Notes under the pieces: generated by a model
Told to the model about the DNA's origin: nothing
The model's database searches: none
Seen by the model: only the letters and a program-made list of their open reading frames with translations
Shown: positions 8,909-15,932 of the stretch, piece after piece
How positions within the stretch are numbered: the stretch's first letter is position 1
How the letters are laid out: every line of letters begins with the position of its first letter
Position numbers and translations under genes: made by a program
Source: Acidobacteriota bacterium
Lineage (GTDB): Bacteria; Acidobacteriota; Terriglobia; Acidiferrales; UBA7541
Assembly: GCA_003225295.1 (NCBI GenBank)
Contig: QHYZ01000047.1
Span: forward strand, 1 to 64,000
Reading direction: 5' to 3'
DNA length: 64,000 bases

Positions 8909-8922
8909 AGGTATATATACCT
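8909..8922. repeat. Second AGGTATATATACCT palindrome
   Basis: A perfect 14-bp palindrome that differs from the core of the 8799-8836 palindrome by one central base. It is about 85 bases from it, immediately upstream of the integrase fragment. The shared half-sites suggest two binding sites for the same dimeric protein. Confidence 0.5.
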
Positions 8923-8940
8923 CGCTTCAGATGCTCCTAG

Positions 8941-9252
8941 GACTCCCCCAGGACTTCAAGTGCCACGTTCAAGCCCGCGGCAAAACGCCTGGGCATCACG
9001 AAGCAAATCGGCTGGCGCTCCTTCCGTAGAACCTTTGCAACACTTCTAGGCGGAAGCGAAGACGTTAAGACGGTGCAGGAACTGATGTGCTACGCGAACA
9101 GCAGGCTGACGCTCGACCTCTACGCACAGACGCTCACTCCAGCAAAGGGGGCGGCACATCGAAGGTTGGTTGGACTGATTCAGGGGCAGGGGGAAAGGCA
9201 GTTGGTCCCATGTGGTCCCACGCAGAAGGAATCAGTGCCGGTAAGTGATTGA
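8941..9252 (+). pseudogene. C-terminal fragment of a tyrosine integrase
   Basis: An open frame of 103 codons with no start, preceded by in-frame stops at 8902, 8908 and 8938, encodes the catalytic end of a tyrosine recombinase: GWRSFRRTFATLLGG (box II), VKTVQELMCYANSRLTLDLY (second half of box II and the nucleophile Tyr). The usual histidines are changed (RSFR for HxxR, CY for GH), while the Arg and Tyr remain. The N-terminal two-thirds is missing. It stops eight bases before the tRNA-Gly remnant at 9260, the normal place for an integrase gene next to its att site. Confidence 0.85.
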
Positions 9253-9259
9253 TTTGATG

Positions 9260-9305
9260 GAGCGGCCTATCGGAATCGAACCGACACTTCAACCTTGGCA
9301 AGGTT
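9260..9305 (-). repeat. Remnant of tRNA-Gly 3' half (att-like)
   Basis: The longest partial copy: from the acceptor 3' strand through the T-arm and most of the anticodon arm (GAGCGGCCTATCGG...), with three base differences from the intact gene, then divergence. It cannot be a functional tRNA because the 5' half is absent. The adjacent integrase fragment marks it as an attachment-site copy. Confidence 0.8.
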
Positions 9306-9521
9306 GGAGAAGTTAAATCTAACACGCTGGGAACGGCGGCACTTAGCATTTTGGAACAGGGCCTTATTTGGAAAATGATGGAAAACAAAAGCGCGTAGTT
9401 CTCTCTATTGTCAAAATCGATGCTCTCGAGGCCTAGTTCGGGTATTCTCAGAGCGACAGCACATCACGCGGAGAGCTTATCAAACACTCGCTGGTGCCTG
9501 TCTAGAAAAGGCGAAAAACAG

Positions 9522-9755
9522 ATGGAGAAACTCGAGCGAATCACGACTGATCCTGCTCGCATGAACGGCGAGCCCTGCATACAGGACCTCCGTCTTACCG
9601 TCCGCCGAGTGCTTGAAGCACTCGCCATCTATCCTGACCGTGCCGAACTGAAGCGCGAATACCCACAGCTAGAGGACGAAGATATCCGGCAAGCGCTGGC
9701 CTTCGCGGCGGCTGTGGTTGACGACAAGGTCTTGCCTCTTCCCCACGCCCGATGA
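9522..9755 (+). CDS. DUF433-family antitoxin
   Basis: A 77-residue protein with the DUF433 layout: ITTDPARMNGEPCIQDLRLT, then a winged helix-like segment (VRRVLEALAIYPDRAELKRE) and EDIRQALAFAA. These small proteins are usually the antitoxin to a DUF5615 PIN-like toxin encoded immediately after, which is exactly the arrangement here: its stop overlaps the next ATG by four bases. The ATG at 9522 follows a weak AAAACAG; an upstream in-frame extension looks non-coding. Confidence 0.8.
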   Translation: MEKLERITTDPARMNGEPCIQDLRLTVRRVLEALAIYPDRAELKREYPQLEDEDIRQALAFAAAVVDDKVLPLPHAR

Positions 9756-9850
9756 GGCTGCTGCTCGATCAGGGCCTCTCGCGTTCCACAATCCACCAAC
9801 TCCGTGCCGTAGGGGTCTTCTCTTGCAGCTGGATCACCTGGACAGTCTCA
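9752..9850 (+). pseudogene. Truncated DUF5615/PIN-like toxin
   Basis: The frame begins MRLLLDQGLSRSTIHQLRAV, the characteristic first strand and helix of DUF5615 PIN-like toxins (MRxLLDxxLP...). The protein then loses similarity after about 25 codons; the downstream frame to 10150 is only the shadow of relBE. The 3' end of relE begins at 9860. The toxin was therefore cut off, most likely when the relBE block arrived, and the antitoxin above has no partner. Confidence 0.65.
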
Positions 9851-9859
9851 GGTAACGCG

Positions 9860-10129
9860 CTACCGATAGATTTCCTTGCGATCTCCGATGCGCAGGAGCA
9901 GAACCACCAGACGGTCGTCTTCGATCTTGCAGATGAGCCGGTAATCGCCCACGCGATATTTCCAGAACTCTCCAAGCCGCGAGCCGTGCAGCGCTTGTCC
10001 GATGCTGCGTGGATCGTCCAGCTTGGCAACCCGCTCATAAAGGAACTTCAGGATGCGCTTGCTGTGTTGCGGGTCGAGTTTGCCGAGTTCCCGGTCAACC
10101 TCGGCTGTCAACTCAACGCTGTAGGCCAT
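9860..10129 (-). CDS. relE: RelE/ParE-family toxin
   Basis: An 89-residue protein with the RelE fold pattern: YSVELTAEVDRELGKLDPQH at the N-terminus, then FWKYRVGDYRLICKIEDDR and the closing RIGDRKEIYR. RelE toxins cleave mRNA at the ribosomal A site. The ATG overlaps the end of relB by 17 bases, so the pair is coupled. It looks intact. It ends only ten bases or so from the truncated PIN toxin on the other strand. Confidence 0.9.
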   Translation of the reverse strand: MAYSVELTAEVDRELGKLDPQHSKRILKFLYERVAKLDDPRSIGQALHGSRLGEFWKYRVGDYRLICKIEDDRLVVLLLRIGDRKEIYR

Positions 10130-10337
10130 GACGTTTCAGGACGTCCTTGAGCGGGATGGTCTGCTCTTTACCGCTACGGACGCGTTCCAGCGCGCCTTCG
10201 GCCAGATACATATCCTCGAGATCCTCCAAGTGTTCGAGGATAGCTTCACGGACATAGTAGGTTTTGGTGCGCCCGGTGCGCCGGGCCAGCTTCTCAAGGC
10301 GTTTTTCAATGGACTGCGGCAGTCGAATGGCCAGCAT
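10113..10337 (-). CDS. relB: RelB/CopG-type ribbon-helix-helix antitoxin
   Basis: A 74-residue protein with a ribbon-helix-helix DNA-binding N-terminus (MLAIRLPQSIEKRLEKLARR, TKTYYVREAILEHLEDL) and an acidic helix followed by a basic C-terminus that would wrap RelE. It precedes relE in the usual order. The ATG at 10337 was chosen because the upstream frame extension contains no domain and this start gives the standard RHH beginning. Confidence 0.9.
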   Translation of the reverse strand: MLAIRLPQSIEKRLEKLARRTGRTKTYYVREAILEHLEDLEDMYLAEGALERVRSGKEQTIPLKDVLKRHGLQR

Positions 10338-10611
10338 AAGCACCTCGCTATACAAGTATAGCATCCGTGAAGGTGGAACACGAACAGCATCTCGCTGCAG
10401 CCGGTAGACTTTCCCGCGGAGATACCGACCTGAAGTCTGCAAATGGGGACTCCGGCGAAGCCGAACGGCATTCCGGAATGATCCCCAACACCATCGGAGC
10501 GTAGCGATGCTGGCATCTCGGGTCTTGCAAGAAGGGTTCGGCTTCGTCAAGAGAAACCTGTCCGGAGCGCAGCGAAGGAAGGATGCCGCTAGCGGAGAAA
10601 GGGGAGCACAC

Positions 10612-10646
10612 AGCGAACCGGAGCGCGAACAGCGCTCCGGTTCGCT
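10612..10646. terminator. Strong hairpin after the SDR gene
   Basis: AGCGAACCGGAGCGC and its exact reverse complement flank a five-base loop, 11 bases past the stop of the SDR gene. The 15-bp stem is strong, but neither side has a good T-run, so it could be a weak terminator or an mRNA 3'-end stabiliser. The rest of the 10338-10657 gap shows no gene. Confidence 0.5.
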
Positions 10647-10657
10647 GTTGTTCCGGC

Positions 10658-11737
10658 TTAGTGGGCGCTCGTCAGCGTACTGCGGCCAGCCTCGGTCTTC
10701 GTCTGTGGTAGCTGAGTGAGAAAGTGCTTCGTCTTCCGCCGCAGTTCGCTCAACCATCGAAGCTGTATCTCCGAACCAGTCCTCAGTCGCTGGAGCAACT
10801 GCTCCGGATGCTTCGAGAAGTCGATTTTAAGAGCGCCCCAGTCCGGTCGCCGTCCGTCGGCATCCGTGAATCGGTACTCACGGCCGAGTTCCCAGGAGCT
10901 GAAGAGCTGTCCCGAACGCTCTAATATCGCCGGGTCTCCTGCCAAAGCTACAACAGCGCGACCCACGAACAACGGGGACTCTGATTCCAGGAAGTTCTGG
11001 TCCTTCTTCCCCCCTTCGCTCCAGGTCTCCTCTGTGACGCTGAATCGCTCCAGCATCGTCTCCGATCTCAGAAACCCGGGAGTAATCGCGACCGCAGCTA
11101 CGCCATGTGGTCGCAGTTCTGCCGCCATGTTGAGCGCTAACCCTTTGAGCGCGAGCTTCACAGTCTGAGTCACCGGATTACCTCCGGCGCTGAGCACGTC
11201 GTTCTCTGTCACTTCGACAATGAGGCCTCGGCGGTTGCGAATCAAGTATGGAGCCGCATACTTGGCGGTGATGATGTGAGAGAGGAGCGACTGCCGGAAC
11301 GCAGCTTCCGCGTTCTTCAAGTCTGTCTTCCAAAAAGAACACCATTGCGCCATCAACGGGTTTTCGCCAGCGATGCTGTTCACTAGCAAGTCCAGTCTCC
11401 CGCATTCGCGGTCCACACGCTGGAAGAGGGCCTCCACCTCTGCTTCTACCGTGTGATCCACTCGAAGGGCGACGGCGGAACCGCCGGCCGCGCTGATCAT
11501 TTCGGCTGTCTCTTCGATCGTTTCAGGCCGATTGTACGGTGACGGGTTGCCGCGCAAGCTGCGCCCGGTGCAATAGACTTTCGCACCGGCTTCCGCAAGT
11601 GCCCGCGCGATTCCACGCCCAGCGCCACGCGTCGCACCGGCCACGACCGCGATGGTCCCCGCTAGCTTCTGCCCTCTTGCATCGAAGCGCCCTTGCGCAT
11701 CGCGACCACTGGTTGACCGTTGAGGCTTCCTAGGCAT
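10658..11737 (-). CDS. SDR-family oxidoreductase-like protein lacking the catalytic Tyr
   Basis: About 359 residues. The Rossmann segment is clear (VAGATRGAGRGIARALAEAG, with the TGxxxGxG-type loop; then DLLVNSIAGEN). It resembles the DHRS1-like SDR branch. The position of the YxxxK motif reads TQTVK (VTQTVKLALKGLALNMAAEL), so Lys is present but the catalytic Tyr is Thr. A 60-residue C-terminal extension follows. The ATG at 11737 follows GGGGGG and is preferred over the TTG 15 bases upstream. It stands alone inside the tRNA-Gly region. It may bind NAD(P) without normal dehydrogenase activity. Confidence 0.8.
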   Translation of the reverse strand: MPRKPQRSTSGRDAQGRFDARGQKLAGTIAVVAGATRGAGRGIARALAEAGAKVYCTGRSLRGNPSPYNRPETIEETAEMISAAGGSAVALRVDHTVEAEVEALFQRVDRECGRLDLLVNSIAGENPLMAQWCSFWKTDLKNAEAAFRQSLLSHIITAKYAAPYLIRNRRGLIVEVTENDVLSAGGNPVTQTVKLALKGLALNMAAELRPHGVAAVAITPGFLRSETMLERFSVTEETWSEGGKKDQNFLESESPLFVGRAVVALAGDPAILERSGQLFSSWELGREYRFTDADGRRPDWGALKIDFSKHPEQLLQRLRTGSEIQLRWLSELRRKTKHFLTQLPQTKTEAGRSTLTSAH

Positions 11738-11870
11738 ATGCCCCCCATGCAAAAGATTCTATGCGAGTGAATCTGACGACTCAACCAATCTGGCGTACGA
11801 TTTCACGCCCAGTTTCGAATTGCGTCGCGCCCTGTCGCATAGCGTTTACCGATCCCGCTTTGTTAAGGCT

Positions 11871-12090
11871 CTATGCGTTCGGCTTCCCGCGATTCTTACG
11901 CATCGAGTCGCCGCGCATCTCAATGCGGTGGGCGTAGTGGACCAGCCGGTCGAGGATGCCATCGGCCAAAGTGGGATCGCCAAGCTGTTCGTGCCAGCGC
12001 GAGACTGGCAGTTGCGAAGTCAGGATCGTCGAACGCACCCGGTAGCAGTCTCGATCCAAGTGCGAGCGCGTTCTCCAACAGCAATTAGGA
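11871..12090 (-). pseudogene. istB: IS21-family IstB remnant
   Basis: About 70 codons encode the C-terminus of the IstB helper ATPase: [40 protein letters not shown] and MRGDSMRK. A full IstB has about 250 residues with Walker motifs; those and istA are absent. The frame upstream of about 12090 is not IstB-like. It is a leftover of an IS21 insertion between the SDR gene and the tRNA. Confidence 0.85.
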
Positions 12091-12140
12091 GAACTATATG
12101 GAAAACGGGCGGCGTAAGCCCTTGAGAGACTATGAGAAGA

Positions 12141-12180
12141 CAATCGGAATCGAGCCAACATCTGAACCCTGACGAGGTTC
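12141..12180 (-). repeat. Degenerate tRNA-Gly 3' remnant
   Basis: Forty bases (CAATCGGAATCGAGCC...GAGGTTC) align end to end with the T-arm and anticodon arm of the intact tRNA about 220 bases further on, with roughly seven differences. It is the most diverged copy, hence probably the oldest attachment event. Confidence 0.6.
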
Positions 12181-12361
12181 AGTAGCAGATCACAATGATG
12201 CTCACCAGAAACTATAAGGCGATGGACGCACGGGACTTAGGCAATTCTCGCTGTGCTGAGTTAGAAGAGTAATGCGACCGGACCGGGTCCAAGAGGCATC
12301 ATTCACGGTGCTGTGGAAAATAGGAAGAACTGGGCTGCGGCGTAAAGCCTTTGGAATCTGG

Positions 12362-12432
12362 AGCGGCCTATCGGAATCGAACCGACACCTGAACCTTGGC
12401 AAGGTTCCGTACTACCACTATACTAAGGCCGC
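12362..12432 (-). tRNA. tRNA-Gly (GCC)
   Basis: The reverse strand folds as a tRNA: acceptor stem GCGGCCT/AGGCCGC, D-arm with AGTGGTAGT, anticodon stem GAACC/GGTTC around the loop TTGCCAA (anticodon GCC, glycine), and T-arm GTCGG-TTCGATT-CCGAT. About 71 bases; CCA is not encoded. It is the intact member of the family of partial copies to its left, and so the original target of the integrative elements. Confidence 0.95.
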
Positions 12433-12506
12433 TCAACAACCTTCTTTTTATAGCACGACGGCGCGACTGCGACAAGTCTTCCAAAACACTCTGCAGCCGG
12501 GGATGA

Positions 12507-12734
12507 TCAGGAAACCTGCGTAATCCGAGCGGACTTTACGACCGGGGAGCGGCGCTGGCGCTCCGCGAAGCGCGTAGCTTTACCCTTGTCCGTGTAAACG
12601 CGGCCGAATTTTTCCCCGTCGGCGTAGTAAACACTAACGAGATAATGGTGATGTTTGCGGCGACGATCCTTGCCAAAGGAAGTCTTACCTCTAATGGAGC
12701 TTTTTTTCGTCACACCTTTTGTCACGTTCGCCAC
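12507..12734 (-). CDS. Small basic conserved-looking protein
   Basis: A 75-residue protein rich in Lys and Arg, with a lysine/serine N-terminus and a compact C-terminal half (HHHYLVSVYYADGEKFGRVY, then a helix KGKATRFAERQRR). No known domain is recognised. The initiation codon would be GTG, and a later internal start is possible. It sits beside the tRNA on the same strand and has the look of a small house protein rather than a shadow, because no better frame overlaps it. Confidence 0.5.
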   Translation of the reverse strand: MANVTKGVTKKSSIRGKTSFGKDRRRKHHHYLVSVYYADGEKFGRVYTDKGKATRFAERQRRSPVVKSARITQVS

Positions 12735-13053
12735 CCCGTCTGAAGAGGATACTCACGGCACTATCTCAAGGGAGTGGGCGCCGCACAAGTACCAGAGAAG
12801 ATAGTAACACGCGCTCCATTACAGCAGAAAAAGGGCTGCCGCAGGAACCGAGAACTTCACGGCGGGTGACCGCGAAACAAGACGGCTCTTTCCCAATTTT
12901 ACGGAATATTCATATAACTTCCAGTGTCAAAGAGTGGTTCCAGTCCCAGGAATGATGGAACCAGGAGGCCAATTTGTCAGGGAAAAATTGTTGCGAGCGA
13001 TGAAACATTTTTCGATTTTCCACGTCTTTACTACTGTGGAGAATATAAGCTGA
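12735..13053. other. Intergenic stretch, nothing recognised
   Basis: About 320 bases between divergent small genes. It is AT-richer than its surroundings towards the right end and should hold promoters for both sides. No repeat, RNA or gene stands out. Confidence 0.4.
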
Positions 13054-13344
13054 ATGTGGCCGAGAAACATAATCATGATTGACGTTCCAAAACAACCGCC
13101 CCTCGTGGAAGATCTGCGGAACCATTCGCAGGAACAGATCGCTGAATTGCGTCAACTTCTCGCTGCGGGAGCGCCCGCGCGGCCAGATCCGCGCCGGCCG
13201 GGCTTTTATGAAGTGCAAGGCCTTTCGAACACGTACTACGTGTTTAAGTATCCGACTGGCGCGAAAGTGCTGCTGCTCGGGGTATGGGAGAGCGCGATCG
13301 ACCCGGTAGCCTCCATCGTTGCCTGCACCTGTCCGGCCGCATAA
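13054..13344 (+). CDS. Small unknown protein
   Basis: Up to 96 residues. The body begins IDVPKQPPLVEDLRNHSQEQ, a helix ending in QLLAAGAPARPDP, then an alternating segment (GFYEVQGLSNTYYVFKYPTG, KVLLLGVWE) and a Cys-x-Cys near the end. The first ATG (13054) has GGAG upstream; a second ATG at 13075 is possible. I do not recognise the family. It is followed by a perfect hairpin terminator shared with msrB, which supports it as a real transcription unit. Confidence 0.6.
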   Translation: MWPRNIIMIDVPKQPPLVEDLRNHSQEQIAELRQLLAAGAPARPDPRRPGFYEVQGLSNTYYVFKYPTGAKVLLLGVWESAIDPVASIVACTCPAA

Positions 13345-13380
13345 TTCCCTTTTTGCTAGACTCCTGATTGCCGGCAACTG

Positions 13381-13416
13381 AAGAAAGCGTCCCGGTGACA
13401 ACCGGGACGCTTTCTT
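13381..13416. terminator. Bidirectional intrinsic terminator
   Basis: A perfect 16-bp inverted repeat (AAGAAAGCGTCCCGGT, loop GACA) with A-runs and T-runs at the stem ends on both strands. It lies between convergent genes, and the msrB stop codon is at its edge, so it probably terminates both transcripts. Confidence 0.85.
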
Positions 13417-13810
13417 AGTCTTCTTCCAGCTGCAGGGCGGCGGAGTTGATGCAATAGCGCATCCCGGTGGGTTGTGGTCCATCGTCAAAGACGTGCCCGA
13501 GGTGGGCGTCGCACCGGCGGCACTTCACCTCCGTCCGTCGCATCCCGTGACTCGTGTCGCTCTCCGCCTCGACGGCCTCCTCGCTGGCAGGGGCGTAAAA
13601 GCTGGGCCACCCGGAGCCTGAGTGGTATTTTGTTTCGGAACGAAACAGGGGCTGCCCGCAGCAAACGCACTTGTAGGTTCCGGCCGTTTTAGTATCCTCG
13701 TATTCACCGGTAAACGGCGGCTCCGTTCCCTTTTGCCTGGTTACAAGATATTGATTCTGCGTGAGTTGTTTCTTCCAGGCCGAATCATCCTTGCGAAGCT
13801 TCTCTTCCAT
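13415..13810 (-). CDS. msrB: Peptide-methionine (R)-S-oxide reductase
   Basis: A 131-residue MsrB, the normal family length. It reduces the R-sulfoxide of methionine in oxidised proteins. Visible: SGSGWPSF, the catalytic Cys in RYCINSAAL, and two zinc-binding CxxC pairs (CVCCGQPLF and [14 protein letters not shown]). The ATG at 13810 was chosen since GAAAGGG stands six bases upstream; the longer frame adds a non-homologous stretch. No signal peptide from this start, so it is cytoplasmic. The stop overlaps the terminator hairpin. Confidence 0.95.
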   Translation of the reverse strand: MEEKLRKDDSAWKKQLTQNQYLVTRQKGTEPPFTGEYEDTKTAGTYKCVCCGQPLFRSETKYHSGSGWPSFYAPASEEAVEAESDTSHGMRRTEVKCRRCDAHLGHVFDDGPQPTGMRYCINSAALQLEED

Positions 13811-13935
13811 GACCATCCCTTTCTTCGGTTGCGCTTTGATGCATCCCGTGCACAATAAGATTCAGCGCACTGGCCTGACGTTTCAACCTTTAGCCCGCAT
13901 GGGGGTCCCAGCGAAAGCTTGTCGCCAAAGCCACC

Positions 13936-14313
13936 ATGCCAGAAACCGTCGCCAACGAGTACGCCGTTAAACGGAGCAGCCGCAGGGCGAGAATCGCCCG
14001 GCCGGTCCGTGTGCGTCCGCCTGATCCCCGAGATGAACACTTCGAAGACCTACCGGTCAGCGTGAATGCCTCCAAGGATGGAATCTATTTCACCTCACGA
14101 CGGAAATCGTACTACAAGGGCCGGCGCGTTTTCGTGACTTTTCCCTTCCGTTCACCACACGATCCGATGAACTGCGAATATGTGGCGGTCGTGCGCGTGG
14201 AGGAATTGCCGAATAGCAAGATCGGCGTGGCCGTACACCTGAAGTTGTCTATGAATTACAGTGGCAGCTCGGCGTTCGCGCGAGAGAGGTTTCCCGAATC
14301 GATCCGTCTATGA
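13936..14313 (+). CDS. PilZ-domain protein
   Basis: A 125-residue PilZ-type protein. It has the arginine pair that begins the c-di-GMP motif (SSRRARIARPVRVRPPDP, residues 14-31) and the second motif as NASKDGIYF (residues 44-52), near the D/NxSxxG consensus. The beta-barrel pattern continues to about residue 110. Its stop overlaps the next frame (ATGA), so it may be co-transcribed with the PQQ-propeller gene. Whether it binds c-di-GMP is inferred, since the first motif RRxxR is present but the second has Lys and Asp inserted. Confidence 0.75.
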   Translation: MPETVANEYAVKRSSRRARIARPVRVRPPDPRDEHFEDLPVSVNASKDGIYFTSRRKSYYKGRRVFVTFPFRSPHDPMNCEYVAVVRVEELPNSKIGVAVHLKLSMNYSGSSAFARERFPESIRL

Positions 14314-14333
14314 GGAGACCGGAGGCATTGCTC

Positions 14334-15635
14334 ATGAAACGGTTTCTCTTGCTTGCTCTTCTTGCCTCGCCTTTGCCCACGCTTGCGCAAGACGTCATGT
14401 TTCGCGGCAATCCGGAGCACACCGGTGTTTATGGAGCTGCCGGCGTTCCCCAGTTCACCGGAGTCAAGTGGCAATTTCACACCCAGGGACAAATCCTCTC
14501 GTCCCCGGCGATTGCGGGCGACAAACTCTACTTTGGCAGCAGTGATCATTCTCTCTATGCTCTGGATCTCGCCACCGGGGCGCTCAAGTGGAAATTCAAG
14601 TCCGCAGGGCGCATCACCTCTTCGCCCGCGCTTTCCGCAGGTGTTGTTTATTTCGGGAGTTTTGATGGCAACTTCTATGCCTTGGACGCCGCGACCGGCC
14701 AATTGAAATGGAAGTTTCAGACTGGGGGCGAGCGCCGCTTCGCCGCAAAACACCTCCATGGGGCGGAGCCCGCTGCAGATACGATGCCGGATCCGTTCGA
14801 TTTTTACCTCTCCTCCCCGGTCGTTTGGAACAGCGGAGTCTATTTTGGCAGCGGAGACACTAACGTCTACGCGCTGGAGGCCGCTTCCGGCAACTTGAAA
14901 TGGAAATTCAAGACGGGAGACGTCGTTCACGGCTCGCCTGCAATCTCCGATGGCAACTTGTATGTCGGAAGCTGGGACAGCTATTTCTATGCTCTGGACG
15001 CCAGCAGCGGGAAAGAGATGTGGCGTTTCAAGACGGGCGAGGATCCTGACATCCATAATCAGGTCGGCATCCAGTCGTCCGCAGCGGTGGCGGACCGCGT
15101 GGTGTACTTCGGTTGCCGCGATTCCAAGTTTTACGCCGTGGACGCCGCCACTGGCAAGGAACGGTGGTCCTTCTCGAACAAGGGATCGTGGGTCATTTCT
15201 TCCCCCGCCACGGTGGATGGCAGAGTTTATTTCGCAACTTCGGATACGGGCTTGCTCCATGCTTTCGATGCCAAGTCCGGAGCTCCGCTTTATTCCGTTG
15301 ACTTCAAGCATTGGCCGATGTTCTCTTCGCCGGCGATTGCCGGCGAGACCCTGTACATTGGCTCGCATCAGGGCAGGCTCAACGCCGTCGACCTCCAGAG
15401 ACAAAAAGTCGCGTGGACTTTCGAAACCGAAGATTCCAAGAAGAACGGCCCCACCTACACCAAACCGGACGGTACTCCAAACTACGAAGCGGCCTTCTCC
15501 GACTTTTTCTATGACGACATGGTTACGGGCGTCCAGAAGCTGATGTCTGTAGGGGCCATTCTTTCCTCCCCCGCGGTGGCAGGGAACAGTGTGTATGTGG
15601 GCAGCACCGACGGCAATGTCTACGCTCTGAGGTAG
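14334..15635 (+). CDS. Secreted PQQ-type beta-propeller protein
   Basis: About 433 residues: a signal peptide (MKRFLLLALLASPLPTLAQ) followed by seven or so quinoprotein-type blades, each with a form of VYFGSxDxxFYALDAATGxxKWKF. No catalytic PQQ-dehydrogenase residues or heme motif were seen, so it is probably a structural propeller similar to BamB rather than an enzyme. The ATG at 14334 is seven bases after GGAGG and starts the signal peptide; the frame's first ATG at 14310 overlaps the PilZ stop. The opposite-strand open frame of 478 codons is only its shadow. Confidence 0.9.
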   Translation: MKRFLLLALLASPLPTLAQDVMFRGNPEHTGVYGAAGVPQFTGVKWQFHTQGQILSSPAIAGDKLYFGSSDHSLYALDLATGALKWKFKSAGRITSSPALSAGVVYFGSFDGNFYALDAATGQLKWKFQTGGERRFAAKHLHGAEPAADTMPDPFDFYLSSPVVWNSGVYFGSGDTNVYALEAASGNLKWKFKTGDVVHGSPAISDGNLYVGSWDSYFYALDASSGKEMWRFKTGEDPDIHNQVGIQSSAAVADRVVYFGCRDSKFYAVDAATGKERWSFSNKGSWVISSPATVDGRVYFATSDTGLLHAFDAKSGAPLYSVDFKHWPMFSSPAIAGETLYIGSHQGRLNAVDLQRQKVAWTFETEDSKKNGPTYTKPDGTPNYEAAFSDFFYDDMVTGVQKLMSVGAILSSPAVAGNSVYVGSTDGNVYALR

Positions 15636-15720
15636 TCCCTTCGATGCTGCGCCCAAGTCCATCCCTGGGGCCACTACGCCTGGCAGCGGCATCTCGTACG
15701 CGGATGGAAGAATACTTTCG

Positions 15721-15747
15721 TTGACATGCGGCCAAAATTCTTATAAT
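15721..15747 (+). promoter_or_regulatory. Sigma70-type promoter of the his operon
   Basis: TTGACA (15721-15726) and TATAAT (15742-15747) are both exact consensus hexamers, with a 15-base spacer that is shorter than the ideal 17. It stands 14 bases before the leader-peptide ATG. Confidence 0.7.
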
Positions 15748-15760
15748 TTCCTGTCTTGTA

Positions 15761-15838
15761 ATGTGTGGCACCCTCACCATCCGGGCGCGTCATCATCATC
15801 ATCACGGCCACGAGCCGCGCCTGCTGAGGTGTGCATAG
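15761..15838 (+). CDS. hisL: His-operon leader peptide
   Basis: A 25-codon frame from ATG to TAG. Residues 11-15 are five consecutive histidines (codons CAT x4, CAC) and residue 17 is another, six of 25. It lies between a consensus promoter and a terminator hairpin upstream of hisI. In enterobacteria an analogous peptide stalls the ribosome when charged tRNA-His is scarce, preventing the terminator from forming. The ribosome-binding site is weak. Too short for automatic gene finding, but the His run in this exact position is hard to explain otherwise. Confidence 0.85.
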   Translation: MCGTLTIRARHHHHHGHEPRLLRCA

Positions 15839-15865
15839 CGATTCGCTAAAAAGAGCACTCTTCAG

Positions 15866-15904
15866 CCCGCTGGCGCGACAAGCCCCAGCGGGATTTTTAT
15901 TTTT
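15866..15904 (+). terminator. Attenuator terminator of the his operon
   Basis: CCCGCTGG (15866-15873) pairs with CCAGCGGG (15885-15892), followed by ATTTTTATTTTT. It begins 27 bases after the leader stop and ends 28 bases before hisI. A second small palindrome AAGAGCACTCTT (about 15851-15862) lies between and may belong to an alternative fold. Confidence 0.8.
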
Positions 15905-15932
15905 CGGTTCATTTTGTTCAGGAGACGACATC

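Noticed and set aside
9260-9305. A second functional tRNA-Gly
   Set aside because: The 5' half (acceptor 5' strand and D-arm) is missing, so it cannot fold as a tRNA.
14256-15692. A 478-codon open frame on the minus strand
   Set aside because: It is the antisense shadow of the PQQ-propeller gene, whose signal peptide and repeats are clear; the minus-strand product has no domain and low-complexity composition.
13072-15800. CAT/CAC-rich stretch at 15791 read as a simple trinucleotide repeat
   Set aside because: Five codons are too short for a repeat expansion, and the frame, promoter and terminator around it fit a leader peptide much better.
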